This document shows, one piece after another, positions 46,727-56,938 of a DNA stretch of 64,000 bases (positions within the stretch are counted from its first letter, which is position 1; each line of letters begins with the position of its first letter). Source of the stretch: Virgibacillus sp. MSJ-26 (lineage in GTDB: Bacteria; Bacillota; Bacilli; Bacillales; Amphibacillaceae); assembly GCF_018918075.1 (NCBI RefSeq), contig NZ_JAHLPW010000005.1, positions 233,768-297,767 of the forward strand, written 5' to 3'. The position numbers were made by a program, and so were the translations under genes. The notes beneath the pieces are model-generated. The model ran no database searches. It was not told the DNA's origin and worked only from the letters and a program-made list of their open reading frames with translations.

Positions 46727-47134
46727 TTATATAATGTTGGCACCAACCACGTATGATAAACCGACGGAGATAATCATAGACATGAGACCAACCGCTTTAT
46801 TTCCATCTCCAATTTCATCATCAATTTTCATCGTAGGTGTTAAAAACTCGAAAATCAGATAACCAGTCAGTAATAAAATAAAACCAAGGGTGCTCCAACC
46901 TATACTTTGTAACAGTGTATCATTATGTTGAAAGGAAAAACGAAATATGTTCATTATACCGAACAGCTTACCACCTGTAGCCATCGCTACTGCCAAATTA
47001 CCATTTTTTATCTGTTCCCAATTTTTATAAGTAGTGACTAGTTCAAAGATAGCTAAGAATACAACTGTGGTTAAAACAGCGACACTGTATCTAGCCACAG
47101 TTTCTACTATTATATTTTCCCAAAATCCAGTCAT
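46727..47134 (-). CDS. yshE: DUF350 family membrane protein (YshE-like)
   Basis: A 135-aa protein with four hydrophobic segments. It carries the paired DUF350 pattern: one half with LTTVVFLAIFELVT...IKNGNLAVAMATGGKLFGI and a second half with STLGFILLLTGYLIFEFLTPTMKIDDEIGDGNKAVGLMSMIISVGLSYVVGA. The biochemical role is unknown. The ORF extends to 47179. The ATG at 47134 behind GGAAGGAAG is preferred. It sits between mutS2 and lcfA, as yshE does in B. subtilis. Confidence 0.88.
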   Translation of the reverse strand: MTGFWENIIVETVARYSVAVLTTVVFLAIFELVTTYKNWEQIKNGNLAVAMATGGKLFGIMNIFRFSFQHNDTLLQSIGWSTLGFILLLTGYLIFEFLTPTMKIDDEIGDGNKAVGLMSMIISVGLSYVVGANII

Positions 47135-47211
47135 AATTCTAACTTCCTTCCATTTATTTAAGAAGTGATTTATAAGCAATTTGATAAAATGTAATTAGAT
47201 TCAAGCACATT

Positions 47212-49557
47212 TCACTTTAGCTCTAGAACAGTGACCCCACTCCCCCCTTCACCTTGAGAGCCAAATCGATATTCTGAAATACTTCGATGTTTTCTCGCAA
47301 AATCTTGTACGCCCTTTCGTAAGGCTCCTGTTCCTTTCCCATGTATAATATATACTTTCTGATACCCTGCAAGTAACGCGTCATCTATATATTTCTCCAG
47401 TCTTAATAAAGCATCCTCGTATCGTTCACCTCTAAGATCTAGTTCAGTTTTAACTTGGTAATTAGACCCTTTTACTGTAGCCAGCGGTTTTTCTATCGCT
47501 TTTTTGGGCGACTTGACTCCTTGTAGGTCGTTTTGTTTAACATTCACCTTCATTATTCCTACTTGTACAAGGTATTCATTATTATTTATTCTCTTTAATA
47601 CATTCCCCACTTGGTTAAGAGAAAGTACTTTGACATCATCACCTGGACGAAATGTTTTGGGTGATGTTGATGGCTGTGAATCTGCCACCTGTTTATCCTT
47701 CTCGGTCAATTGAGGCTGAGCTTCTTCTAGCAATTTTTTAGCTTCAATCCATTCATGTTCTTTTAATTCTGTTTTCGTTTTCATGCTGCGTATTTCATCA
47801 ACAATGAGTTCAGCTTCCTCACGCGCATTTTGTAGCGCTCTTTCAGCTTTTTCTTCTGTTTTCTTGTATAATTGCTCTTTTTGTTGTTCAAATTGATGCC
47901 ACTTTTCTTGAATGTCTGTACGCAACTTTTCACTTTCGAGTAAATATTGATGAGCTTTTTCGTAATCTCGCTCTGACTGTAGCTTGGAGTCTTCAAGAGA
48001 CGCAATCATGCTTTCAACGTTTTTGGAGTCCACACCAATGAGCTCTTTAGCATCTTCAATAATCCTACCGTCAAGTCCTAAACGCTTCGATATGTCAAAT
48101 GCGTTGCTTCGACCTGGAACTCCAATCAATAAACGATATGTCGGCTGTAGGGTTTCGACGTTAAATTCAACTGATGCGTTAACTACTTTATCTCTATTAT
48201 ATCCATAAGCTTTTAATTCAGGATAGTGTGTCGTTGCAATGATTCGAGCATCTCTAGAAATGACTTCATCTAATATTGACATAGCTAAGGCGGCCCCTTC
48301 TTGTGGGTCTGTTCCAGCACCTAGCTCATCAAATAATACAAGAGATCTTTCGTTAACCTCTTCTATTATATTAACAATGGTCGTCATATGAGATGAAAAG
48401 GTACTTAAGTTTTGTTCGATTGATTGTTCATCACCAATATCGGCAAACACATGGTCAAAAACCGCTAATTCACAACCATCATAGGCTGGTACCTGAAGAC
48501 CAGATTGTGCCATTAAAGTACATAGACCTATCATTTTTAAAGTAACTGTCTTTCCACCAGTATTTGGTCCGGTAATAACAATCGTAGTAAAATCTTTTCC
48601 TAGCTCCACATCATTTGCCACCACTTCATCTCTCGGGATTAACGGGTGACGAGCTTGCTGCATCTTAATGAAGCCTTCATCGTTCATTCTAGGCATAGAC
48701 CCGTTCATTTGAGCGCCTAATTTTGCACGTGAAAAAATAAAATCAATCTCACCTAGAGTTAAAACATTTTCTGTTAAATATTCCTTTTTACTAGCTATTG
48801 ATTCACTTAAAACACGTAATATACGTTCAATTTCTAGTTCTTCTTTAGCGACAGTCTCTTGTAATTGGTTATTAAGATCAACCACAGATTTAGGCTCTAT
48901 AAACAATGTCTGTCCGGATGCAGATTGATCGTGTACAATTCCTCCGATGGACCCTCGATGTTCTTGCTTCACTGGAAGTACATAGCGATTGTTACGTATA
49001 GTTACAATTGCATCAGAAAGCATGCTGCTCTTTGACCTGATAATTTGATCTAACTTTTCTCGCACTCGCCCTTCGAATGTACGCATAGCTGAGCGAAGGC
49101 CTCGTAGTTTCTCTGAAGCACTATCTAACATTTGCCCTCGATCGTCAATACAACTTTTAATTTCTCTTTCTAGTTCTTTCAAATGACTTATTTGGTTAGC
49201 AAGGCTTCTTAAGATTGGTAATTCCTCATCTAACTTCTCTATAAAATTTTTAGTTTGTCTTCCTCCGTATATTGTGCTAGCGATGTTTAGGCACTCTTCC
49301 ATTGTGAGAACACCGCCAATAACACTTCTATTGATACTTTCTCGTATATCAAAAATCCCTCCAAGAGGAATGTTTTCTTGCAAACGAACTACCGTTGCCG
49401 CCTCGTCAGTCTCATTATGTTTGTTAATAACTGCATCTAAATCGGTTAGTGGCTTGATACTAAAGGCTAAACTTTTACCAAGCGAAGTCTCGGCTTGTTT
49501 CACTAACCGATCTTTTATTTTGTTATACTCGAGTACTCGAAGAATTCTATCTTGCAT
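47212..49557 (-). CDS. mutS2: MutS2, DNA/ribosome-associated ATPase with Smr nuclease domain
   Basis: It is a MutS-family ATPase acting in anti-recombination and in rescue of collided ribosomes. The 781-aa protein lacks the mismatch-recognition domain. It has the Walker [18 protein letters not shown] near residue 330 and Walker [22 protein letters not shown] near residue 403. A long coiled coil covers about 500-620. The C-terminal Smr domain ([23 protein letters not shown]...[15 protein letters not shown]) covers about 700-781. It is complete and flanked by polX and DUF350, as in B. subtilis. Confidence 0.96.
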   Translation of the reverse strand: MQDRILRVLEYNKIKDRLVKQAETSLGKSLAFSIKPLTDLDAVINKHNETDEAATVVRLQENIPLGGIFDIRESINRSVIGGVLTMEECLNIASTIYGGRQTKNFIEKLDEELPILRSLANQISHLKELEREIKSCIDDRGQMLDSASEKLRGLRSAMRTFEGRVREKLDQIIRSKSSMLSDAIVTIRNNRYVLPVKQEHRGSIGGIVHDQSASGQTLFIEPKSVVDLNNQLQETVAKEELEIERILRVLSESIASKKEYLTENVLTLGEIDFIFSRAKLGAQMNGSMPRMNDEGFIKMQQARHPLIPRDEVVANDVELGKDFTTIVITGPNTGGKTVTLKMIGLCTLMAQSGLQVPAYDGCELAVFDHVFADIGDEQSIEQNLSTFSSHMTTIVNIIEEVNERSLVLFDELGAGTDPQEGAALAMSILDEVISRDARIIATTHYPELKAYGYNRDKVVNASVEFNVETLQPTYRLLIGVPGRSNAFDISKRLGLDGRIIEDAKELIGVDSKNVESMIASLEDSKLQSERDYEKAHQYLLESEKLRTDIQEKWHQFEQQKEQLYKKTEEKAERALQNAREEAELIVDEIRSMKTKTELKEHEWIEAKKLLEEAQPQLTEKDKQVADSQPSTSPKTFRPGDDVKVLSLNQVGNVLKRINNNEYLVQVGIMKVNVKQNDLQGVKSPKKAIEKPLATVKGSNYQVKTELDLRGERYEDALLRLEKYIDDALLAGYQKVYIIHGKGTGALRKGVQDFARKHRSISEYRFGSQGEGGSGVTVLELK

Positions 49558-49593
49558 CCATGCCTACTCCTTTTTAAAAAAATAATCTACCAA

Positions 49594-51321
49594 TTACTTA
49601 TTACGGTTAAAGAATGACATAAGTTTCTCTTTTGTCCAAGTATTTATTACCGTTTCTTTTTGAATCCATCCTTTTCTTGCTACACCAACACCATATTTCA
49701 TGTGATTAAGCATTTTATAACTATGAGCATCTGTGTTAATAGCTAAAACCACACCTAACGCTTGTGCCTGTCGAACCCATTGTGCTGATAAGTCAAGCCG
49801 ATTTGGATTAGCATTTATTTCTAATGCTGTATTTGTTTCCTTTGCTCGTTCAATAAGTTTATCTACATTAACTTTGTATCCTTCACGCCTACCTATTAAG
49901 CGTCCTGTTGGATGCGCGATTATAGAAATATACGGGTTATCTAAAGCAGCATATAACCTTTCCATGATTTGCTCTTCAGATTGATTAAAACTTGAATGGA
50001 TTGCACCAATAACAAAGTCCATTTTTTTAAGAAAATTATCATTAAAATCTAGGCGTGCATCCGGTAATATATCCATTTCCACTCCTGCGAAAATATGGAT
50101 ATCTGGATACTTTTCGTTTAATATATCGATTTCTTCTCGTTGTTTTAGTAATCTTTTTTCATCAAGACCATTTGCAACGCGTAAGAATTTTGAATGGTCT
50201 GTGATAGCGATATATTCATATCCTATTTCTCTTGCTTTCAAAACCATTTCCTCTATTGATTGGCCTCCATCACTCCAAGTTGAGTGCATATGAAGGTCGC
50301 CCCTAATATCTTGATGTTCAAGAAGAGAGTTTTGATTATTAAAAGCTTCTACTTCTCCCGTATCTTCCCTTATTTCTGGAGGTATGAAATTTAAGTTAAA
50401 ATGCTGAAAAAATTCTTCTTCAGTAGTAAAAGTTAACAGCTCACCTGATTCTTCTACTTCAATTCCATACTCATTAATTTTTTCACCACGCGACTTGGCC
50501 AGTTGTCTCATTTTCACATTATGATCTTTAGAACCTGTGAAATGATGAAGCGTTGTCGCAAACTCTTCTTCCTTAACAAGGCGAAAGTCAATATTAATGT
50601 CATAAACATCTTCGATTATAATTGATACCTTTGTTATTCCACTTGCCACAACTTCTTTAATTTGATCAATCGAAAGCAAATGATCACGCACTTTTTCAGG
50701 TTGAGAAGTTGCAATGATAAAATCGATATCTTTTATTGTTTCTCTCATTCTTCTCAAGCTTCCTGCAAGAGAATGGCGTTCAACTTCTGGTATCGTACTT
50801 AAAAATGATTCGATTTCTTCTGCAACCGGAAGCATAATAGCAATTGGAAGGCGTTCTGGTCGTTCCCCTGCTTCCCTAAGTGCATTTAATATATTTTTTG
50901 CTGATTTTTTACCAAAACCAGGAAGCTTTTCTACTTTCTCTTCAATGATTGCTTCCTTTAAGGATTCAGCATCTGTTATTCCTAACTCTTGATAAAGTTT
51001 TGATAATTTCTTCCCCCCTAAACCAGGAACATTTAACAAAGGAATTAGGCCACTCGGAACCTCCTTTTCAAGTTCGAGTAATGTTTCTGAATGCCCATTA
51101 GCTATGTAATCAACAATAACGCTATTTGTGCCTTGACCAATCCCCTTAATTTTAGTGAGCTCATCAATTTCCGCCAGCGAACGCTCATCTTTTTCAAGCG
51201 ATTGTGCCGCACGGCGATAAGCGGATATTTTAAAAGGATTCTCACCCTTTAACTCCATATATATAGCAATTTTTTCAAGTAACTTAATAACATCTTTTTT
51301 ATTTATCGACACATTGTTCAC
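49594..51321 (-). CDS. polX: PolX, family X DNA polymerase with C-terminal PHP nuclease
   Basis: It is a gap-filling DNA repair polymerase with 3'-5' exonuclease activity. The N-terminal helix-hairpin-helix region (LLNVPGLGGKKLSKLYQ) precedes the nucleotidyltransferase signature SLAGSLRRMRETIKDIDFIIAT (about residues 185-206). The C-terminal PHP domain has GDLHMHSTWSDGGQSIEEMV (about 340), EYIAITDHSKF, GVEMDIL, IAHPTGR and INTDAHSYKM. All metal-binding motifs are present. The start may be the GTG at 51312, three codons in, which is better spaced from AGGTG. The length of about 575 is normal. Confidence 0.95.
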   Translation of the reverse strand: MNNVSINKKDVIKLLEKIAIYMELKGENPFKISAYRRAAQSLEKDERSLAEIDELTKIKGIGQGTNSVIVDYIANGHSETLLELEKEVPSGLIPLLNVPGLGGKKLSKLYQELGITDAESLKEAIIEEKVEKLPGFGKKSAKNILNALREAGERPERLPIAIMLPVAEEIESFLSTIPEVERHSLAGSLRRMRETIKDIDFIIATSQPEKVRDHLLSIDQIKEVVASGITKVSIIIEDVYDINIDFRLVKEEEFATTLHHFTGSKDHNVKMRQLAKSRGEKINEYGIEVEESGELLTFTTEEEFFQHFNLNFIPPEIREDTGEVEAFNNQNSLLEHQDIRGDLHMHSTWSDGGQSIEEMVLKAREIGYEYIAITDHSKFLRVANGLDEKRLLKQREEIDILNEKYPDIHIFAGVEMDILPDARLDFNDNFLKKMDFVIGAIHSSFNQSEEQIMERLYAALDNPYISIIAHPTGRLIGRREGYKVNVDKLIERAKETNTALEINANPNRLDLSAQWVRQAQALGVVLAINTDAHSYKMLNHMKYGVGVARKGWIQKETVINTWTKEKLMSFFNRNK

Positions 51322-51346
51322 CTACTAATTTTATATATTATTAACT

Positions 51347-51401
51347 TAAAAAAACCAATTCTTTCACACTTAGGCTTTATCTCCTAATGATCAGAATCGG
51401 T
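51347..51401 (-). terminator. Terminator after cvpA
   Basis: ACCGATTC pairs with GAATTGGT, with an inner TTAGG/CCTAA stem, followed by seven T residues on the minus strand. It lies between cvpA and polX. Confidence 0.7.
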
Positions 51402-51410
51402 CTTTTTATC

Positions 51411-51965
51411 TTAATTGGTTAGTATGTTACCTAGTTCCATAAACCATAACGTTCTTACCTTTTCCGATAAATATGGTGTATGTTCAATGATAAATAAAGC
51501 GATTGAGGAATCATTAATCCAACTTTGAATATTTTCCATTGGCGTGAGTGCTAAAATAAATAAAACTACGAATAATATTAAATAAATTTCCATAAAGCCT
51601 AATAATGCTCCGCCTAATTTATTAAATGATCGGAGTATTGGTAAGGAGGCAACAAAATCCAGCATCGACGCAATGATTTGAAGTAAAATTTTAACTGAGA
51701 AAAAGATAATGGCAAAAGCAATGGCATTATAAAAAGCATTTTGCATCGAGGAAGATTGAAGAAAAGCAGACCATGTACTTCCGTCCGAGAGCTCAGGATA
51801 CGGAATCCATAGGGAGAGTTTTTCTGCAATCAAATCGTAGTAAAGTGCCGCCACGATGAATGCTATAATAAAGCCAATTAAATGAAAGGCTTGTAAAATA
51901 AAACCTCTCTTAAGCCCCATTAAAAAACCAAAAATTAATAAAAAAAGAATAATCATATTGACCAT
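51411..51965 (-). CDS. cvpA: CvpA-family membrane protein (YshB)
   Basis: A 184-aa protein with four hydrophobic segments. The N-terminal MIILFLLIFGFLMGLKRGFILQAFHLIGFIIAFIVA is the hallmark of the CvpA/YshB family, including the GxxRGF turn. The family was named for colicin V production in E. coli, but its role in Bacillus is unknown. It starts three bases after zapA and is co-transcribed with it. Confidence 0.9.
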   Translation of the reverse strand: MVNMIILFLLIFGFLMGLKRGFILQAFHLIGFIIAFIVAALYYDLIAEKLSLWIPYPELSDGSTWSAFLQSSSMQNAFYNAIAFAIIFFSVKILLQIIASMLDFVASLPILRSFNKLGGALLGFMEIYLILFVVLFILALTPMENIQSWINDSSIALFIIEHTPYLSEKVRTLWFMELGNILTN

Positions 51966-51968
51966 ATG

Positions 51969-52232
51969 TCAGTTGTCCTCTTTCTTTTTTAAAGTTCCGA
52001 GTAAGGTTGCGTAATCCTCTTTTAATTTCATGTAATCATTCATCGTGTTTACTGCCGTTAAAACAGCTAAATCGGCCACGTCTAGATTACTATTATTTTC
52101 CTTTATTTCTCGCATTTTTTGATCAACCAAACTTGCTACGAGTTGAACATCGCTAGGAGACTCTTCTCCTACTACTGTGTAAGATCTATTATATATTTTT
52201 ATTGAAACTCGTGTTTTTTCATTATGGGACAC
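51969..52232 (-). CDS. zapA: Cell division protein ZapA
   Basis: ZapA promotes FtsZ bundling at the division ring. The 87-aa protein has the usual globular head (RVSIKIYNRSYTVVGEESPSDVQLVASLVDQKMREI) and a C-terminal coiled coil. The start is a GTG at 52232 after GGGAGG. In B. subtilis, rnhC lies on its other side. Here that gene is missing and a repeat-filled gap follows. Confidence 0.92.
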   Translation of the reverse strand: MSHNEKTRVSIKIYNRSYTVVGEESPSDVQLVASLVDQKMREIKENNSNLDVADLAVLTAVNTMNDYMKLKEDYATLLGTLKKKEDN

Positions 52233-52416
52233 ACGTATTCCTCCCGTATTATTTCATCAAAGTCTTTATTACAACATACTTTATGTAGAGTCATTTCAGA
52301 CCACACTTTAAATTTATTTTAACACGAACCACCACATTAGGAAAATGTTATATATTAAGCCAAGCGTACTTTTTATTCCATGTACAGATTAATTACTTGA
52401 AAACTAAATTTTACAT

Positions 52417-52948
52417 ATTAGATATATGATGTGCAGTAACTAATGGGCTGTTTTCAATGCAAGCGTAATCATGACCGTCTGGGATCGCTCCGGGCGGATG
52501 CTTCCGCGGGCACGGCTTCAGCCTCCTTGCCCCGGCAAGGGGTATGCCGGCGTTGTCCGCAAAGGACGGTTTTAGTCGGCCTTCATTAGCTTTACCCTCT
52601 CTGCGGGGTCTTCAGACTCGTGGGACTGCACTGTCGTTCGCCCCTGCGCTCACCCAGACTATTAAAGTTATTTAATGCTATTATAAGGCAATTTTGTACA
52701 ATAATATTACTCTGAAATCAGCGTAGGAAAAAATGCGGAGACTCCTGGGGCTGCAGCAAGCTTCGCCCCACCGAAAATCTTTGTGGGAGCTAATGTTTTC
52801 GGTGGGACGAGCATTTAGCGCAGTCCCAGAGGCCTAGATGAGACCCCGGAAAGCGTAGCGTTTTTTCCGTAGCGTTCGGATTATCGCTTATTTTTACAGA
52901 AGTGGTAAAGACTCTTAATCCAAACTATGTCGCAGTTTATGAATTATA
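52417..52948. repeat. Composite intergenic repeat, locus F: head-to-head pair
   Basis: It occupies most of the 834-base gap between pheT and zapA, where rnhC is expected. The left copy (52417-52680, minus orientation) is unusually GC-rich, with CTTCCGCGGGCACGGCTTCA and CTGCGGGGTCTTCAGACTC segments. The right copy (52715-52948, plus orientation) has arms GGAAAAAATGC (52726-52736) and GCGTTTTTTCC (52858-52868), complementary with one G-T wobble. The ends carry TATATGATGTGCAGTAAC (52423-52440) and CTATGTCGCAGTTTATGAAT (52925 on). Confidence 0.78.
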
Positions 52949-53010
52949 CGGCCTCATATACATGTTGAAATTATATCAAATTTAAAATTTCCCTTTATAA
53001 AGTAGCGATA

Positions 53011-53050
53011 AAATAACACACCAGGTTAAATTTGACCTGGTGTGTTATTT
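53011..53050 (-). terminator. Terminator after pheT
   Basis: AAATAACACACCAGGT pairs exactly with ACCTGGTGTGTTATTT around an 8-base loop, immediately after the pheT stop. Confidence 0.88.
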
Positions 53051-53066
53051 TATGGTCTATTCAATT

Positions 53067-55493
53067 TTAAGACCGTACATAAGCATCAAATTGCTCATTC
53101 ACTTTTTCTATAATTTCTCGGAATGATTGATCGACTTCTTCATCTTTTAATGTCTTATGTGGATCTTGATAAATCAAATTGTAAGCAACCGATTTTTTAC
53201 CATCAGGGAGGTTATCACCCATATATAAATCAAATACATGGACGTCTTTGATAACCGGAGATCCGAGTTCTTCAATCAATCGCTGTACCTCGTTAGCCGG
53301 CACGCTTTCATCTAAAACAAACGCGACATCTCGAGCAATTGCGGGATATCTTGGAATGTGTGAGAATGACGGAATATGTTCATATGCTTCAAGAACTTGT
53401 TCCATATCCAAATCAAATACATATGTTTCTTTTAAATCAAATGCCTTTTCCATCGAAGGATGCACTTGACCAATAAAACCAATCGTCGATTCATCTAATG
53501 AAATCATAGCACTTCTACCAGGATGTAAATCCGGATGTTTTAGTCGTTTATAATCAACTTCAACATCCAAATAGGAGAACAACGATTCTATAATTCCTTT
53601 AATGACATAGAAATCAACAGATTTTTTCTCTTGTTGCCATTCATGATTCATCCAATGACCCGTTATTGCACCAGATAATCGTAGCCTTTCATTCGGTTGT
53701 TTTGTTATTTTTTCTTCATCTGTTACAAAAATTGTTCCCATTTCATAAAAAGCTAAATTGGTTTGCTTTCTTGCGATATTATAAGCCATTGATTTTAACA
53801 TTTCTGGCAATAAACTAAGTCGCAAATAATAATGGTCTTCTGTCATTGGTAAAGCAACCCGTGCTGGTTTCGGATTTAGGATTTTAATCTCTGGGCTAAT
53901 TAGTTTATCGATGTAATCTTTATTCGTTAATGAGTACGTTATAGTTTCAGATAATCCTACACCTTGAAGGAATTGTTTAATTTTTCTTTTAAGATTTTGT
54001 CTTTCTGTAAGAGCCCCTGGTTTTGATGCTCCTTTTGGTAAAGTATATGGTAAATGATCGTAGCCATATATCCGAGCTACTTCTTCTAGCATATCTTCAA
54101 ATATAGAGATATCGCCTCGACGAGTTGGAATTGATACTTCAAACTCTATATCTACTTGTTTATAATCAAAGCCTAACTTTCGTAATATATCTTCAATTTC
54201 TTTAGTAGTTAAATCTGTTCCTAATCGTTTGTTAATTTCTTTTTGGTTCATCATTACTTTTTTACTTGAACGATCGAGTTTATCAAATTCGACTGCGCCT
54301 TCTAGCACTTCACCGTCAGCATAGTCTTTGAGCATTAAACAGGCTCTTAAACCAGCTTCTTTCACACGATTAGGGTCGACCCCTTTTTCAAACCGAGTGC
54401 TTGCTTCACTTCTTAATCCTGTTTTATTAACTGTTTTCCTGACAGTGTAAGGATCAAAATAAGCCGCTTCGAGTAAAACGGTGGTTGTATTTTCATTCAC
54501 CTCAGTATTCGCCCCACCCATGACACCAGCTAAGGCAATAGGTTTTTCGCCATCAGTGATTAGCAAATCTTGAGAGGTTAATGTACGTTCCACATCATCC
54601 AATGTAGTCATTTTTTCATTTTCTCGCGCTTGGCGTACTACGATTTTCTTTGAATCAAGGTGATCATAATCAAAAGCGTGTAAAGGTTGGCCATACTCAA
54701 ACAGCACATAGTTCGTAATATCGACGACGTTATTAATAGGACGCACTCCAGCAGCCATGAGATAATTACGTAGCCATAGAGGAGATTGTTTTACTTGAAC
54801 ATCCTTAATTATAAAAGCACCATAATATGGGTTTAGTTCAGGACTTTCCACATCGACAGATATATAATTTTTCGCATGATCATTCGTTGTAGCCACTGAA
54901 TAATCAGGTAAATTAACTTCTTTATCCAAAACAGCTGCTACTTCATAGGCGACCCCTAACATACTTAAACAATCAGCTCTATTTGGAGTCAAATCAAATT
55001 CTAAAACTGCATCATTTAAATTCATTAGCGGTTCAATATCTTCTCCAACGACTGTATCTTCAGGTAGGACAAAAATCCCATCTGCTACATCTTTCGGTAC
55101 ATATTTTTCATTAATACCAATTTCTTGTAAAGAGCATATCATACCATTTGACTCGATACCTCGTAATTTCACCTTTTTGATTTTAAAATTGCCAGGTAAA
55201 ACCCCACCTGGTTTAGCAACAATTACTTTTTGACCTTGTTTAATATTGGGTGCTCCGCAAATGATTTGAAGGGTTTCTTCCCCTACATCTACTTGACAAA
55301 GATTCAATTTATCCGCATTTGGATGTTGTTCACAAGATTCAACATAACCGACGACAAGCCCTTTGCTTTCTTCGGCAATATAATGAATCCCATCGACTTC
55401 AATGCCTGATTTTGTTATTCTTTCAGCTAAATCTTCTATACTTATGCCACTTATATCCACGTAATTTTTTAACCAATTTAATGATACTAACAC
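53067..55493 (-). CDS. pheT: Phenylalanyl-tRNA synthetase beta subunit
   Basis: It pairs with PheS to charge tRNA-Phe and carries the editing site. The 808-aa protein has an N-terminal EMAP/OB-fold tRNA-binding domain (about 40-150: YVESCEQHPNADKLNLCQVDVG). The B3/B4 editing region, B5 and a catalytic-like core follow, with a C-terminal anticodon-binding B8 domain (FSHIPRYPAIARDVAFVLDESVPANEV). The length is typical. It starts 14 bases after pheS. Expression is controlled by the T-box before pheS. Confidence 0.97.
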   Translation of the reverse strand: MLVSLNWLKNYVDISGISIEDLAERITKSGIEVDGIHYIAEESKGLVVGYVESCEQHPNADKLNLCQVDVGEETLQIICGAPNIKQGQKVIVAKPGGVLPGNFKIKKVKLRGIESNGMICSLQEIGINEKYVPKDVADGIFVLPEDTVVGEDIEPLMNLNDAVLEFDLTPNRADCLSMLGVAYEVAAVLDKEVNLPDYSVATTNDHAKNYISVDVESPELNPYYGAFIIKDVQVKQSPLWLRNYLMAAGVRPINNVVDITNYVLFEYGQPLHAFDYDHLDSKKIVVRQARENEKMTTLDDVERTLTSQDLLITDGEKPIALAGVMGGANTEVNENTTTVLLEAAYFDPYTVRKTVNKTGLRSEASTRFEKGVDPNRVKEAGLRACLMLKDYADGEVLEGAVEFDKLDRSSKKVMMNQKEINKRLGTDLTTKEIEDILRKLGFDYKQVDIEFEVSIPTRRGDISIFEDMLEEVARIYGYDHLPYTLPKGASKPGALTERQNLKRKIKQFLQGVGLSETITYSLTNKDYIDKLISPEIKILNPKPARVALPMTEDHYYLRLSLLPEMLKSMAYNIARKQTNLAFYEMGTIFVTDEEKITKQPNERLRLSGAITGHWMNHEWQQEKKSVDFYVIKGIIESLFSYLDVEVDYKRLKHPDLHPGRSAMISLDESTIGFIGQVHPSMEKAFDLKETYVFDLDMEQVLEAYEHIPSFSHIPRYPAIARDVAFVLDESVPANEVQRLIEELGSPVIKDVHVFDLYMGDNLPDGKKSVAYNLIYQDPHKTLKDEEVDQSFREIIEKVNEQFDAYVRS

Positions 55494-55507
55494 GTGTCTT
55501 TGCCCCC

Positions 55508-56542
55508 TTAAGCCTTATGGTATTGTTGTAAGAAACGAACATCATTCATATAAAATTGCCTAATATCATTAACGCCATATTTCAACATGGCAATACGGTC
55601 TGGCCCCATGCCAAATGCGAAACCAGTATAAATTTCGGGATCGTATCCAGCCATTGATAATACTTTCGGATGCACCATTCCAGCACCTAGAATTTCTATC
55701 CACCCTGTATTTTTACATACGGAACATCCTTCGCCTCGGCAGACTTTACATGAGATATCCATTTCAACAGATGGTTCAGTGAAAGGGAAGAAACTTGGAC
55801 GAAGTCTAATTTCCCTATCCTCACCAAACATTTTTTTAGCAAATACATCAAGGGTTCCTTTCAAGTCACTCATACGCACATTTTTATCAACATAGAGTCC
55901 TTCAATTTGCGTAAATTGATGGGAATGCGTGGCATCATCATCGTCACGACGGTAAACAATGCCAGGGCAGATCATTCTCACAGGCTGCTGACCACCATAT
56001 TTATGCATTGTTCTTGCTTGAACAGGTGATGTATGTGTTCTTAGAAGTAGATCTGGTGTTAAGTAAAAAGTATCTTGCATGTCACGTGCTGGGTGGTTTT
56101 TCGGCAAGTTTAATGCTTCGAAATTATAATAGTCCGTCTCTACCTCAGGACCTTCTCTTACCTCGTAACCCATCCCAATAAACAGATTTTCAATTTCCTC
56201 AATAATTTTAGTGAGTAAATGTGGGCCTCCTGTTTCAACAGGACGACCTGGCAAAGTGACATCAATTGATTCTGCCTCAAGCTTTTTTTCTAATGCATGT
56301 CTATCCAGTTCGTCTTTTTTACTTTCTATGGTGTGGGTGATGGATTCTCTAACCTTGTTAGCAATATCACCTATGACAGGACGTTCTTCTTTAGACAGCT
56401 TACCCATACCACGTAATACACTGGTAATTGAACCTTTCTTTCCTAAATAAGCTACTTTTAGCTCTTGTAAATGTTTGGCGCTGTCTGACTTTTTAATTTT
56501 TTCAATTGCCTCTTGATGGATGGATTGCAGTTGCTCCTTCAT
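55508..56542 (-). CDS. pheS: Phenylalanyl-tRNA synthetase alpha subunit
   Basis: It is the catalytic class II subunit. The 344-aa protein has an N-terminal coiled coil (about 1-85) followed by motif 2 ([32 protein letters not shown], about 205-236). It also has the aminoacyl-binding [15 protein letters not shown] and motif 3 [22 protein letters not shown] near the C-terminus. Conserved cysteines in [16 protein letters not shown] may bind zinc, as in Bacillus enzymes. A T-box leader lies just upstream. Confidence 0.98.
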   Translation of the reverse strand: MKEQLQSIHQEAIEKIKKSDSAKHLQELKVAYLGKKGSITSVLRGMGKLSKEERPVIGDIANKVRESITHTIESKKDELDRHALEKKLEAESIDVTLPGRPVETGGPHLLTKIIEEIENLFIGMGYEVREGPEVETDYYNFEALNLPKNHPARDMQDTFYLTPDLLLRTHTSPVQARTMHKYGGQQPVRMICPGIVYRRDDDDATHSHQFTQIEGLYVDKNVRMSDLKGTLDVFAKKMFGEDREIRLRPSFFPFTEPSVEMDISCKVCRGEGCSVCKNTGWIEILGAGMVHPKVLSMAGYDPEIYTGFAFGMGPDRIAMLKYGVNDIRQFYMNDVRFLQQYHKA

Positions 56543-56599
56543 CTATAGTCAACCTCCTAAGTTATTCATAATCCTTCTCTCTAACTCTTTGTTTTTTTG

Positions 56600-56890
56600 C
56601 AATAAAAAAAAGCCCCAACCCCCAAAGGGACGAGACTAGATCGCGGTACCACCCTTGTTGATACATCAAAAATGCATCCAACTTTGTTCTTATAACGGAA
56701 GAAATCCGGAACACCTTTACTTGGAGAACCAAGGTCTAAGTGCCAGCTCCAGAGTGAAACATGAACAATGAATTGTAGTGAGATGCTCTCAGTCTATGGC
56801 AACTCTTCCCTTTTCCTCAATTTATTAAGGGTATATACTTACCGCTCTTAATATTGTCATTAGGCTCTTTCATAGCTTACACATATTTTT
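56600..56890 (-). ncRNA. T-box riboswitch leader of pheST (UUC specifier)
   Basis: The minus-strand leader ends with AAGGGTGGTACCGCGA, the T-box antiterminator element near 56641-56656. A terminator GGGACGAGACTAG.../GGGGTTGGGGCTTTTTTTT follows. Stem I carries the specifier region GTTTCACTCT, whose TTC (56756-56758) is a phenylalanine codon followed by A. A GAGAGCATCTCA segment matches the stem I distal region. Confidence 0.93.
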
Positions 56891-56906
56891 TTGTACGTTA
56901 TTACTG

Positions 56907-56935
56907 ATTATAATTAATTTCTTATCTATTTTCAA
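56907..56935 (-). promoter_or_regulatory. SigA-type promoter for pheST
   Basis: The -35 is TTGAAA (56930-56935) and the -10 is TATAAT (56907-56912), with a 17-base spacer. It is placed immediately after the stop of the methyltransferase gene and before the T-box. Confidence 0.75.
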
Positions 56936-56938
56936 GGT

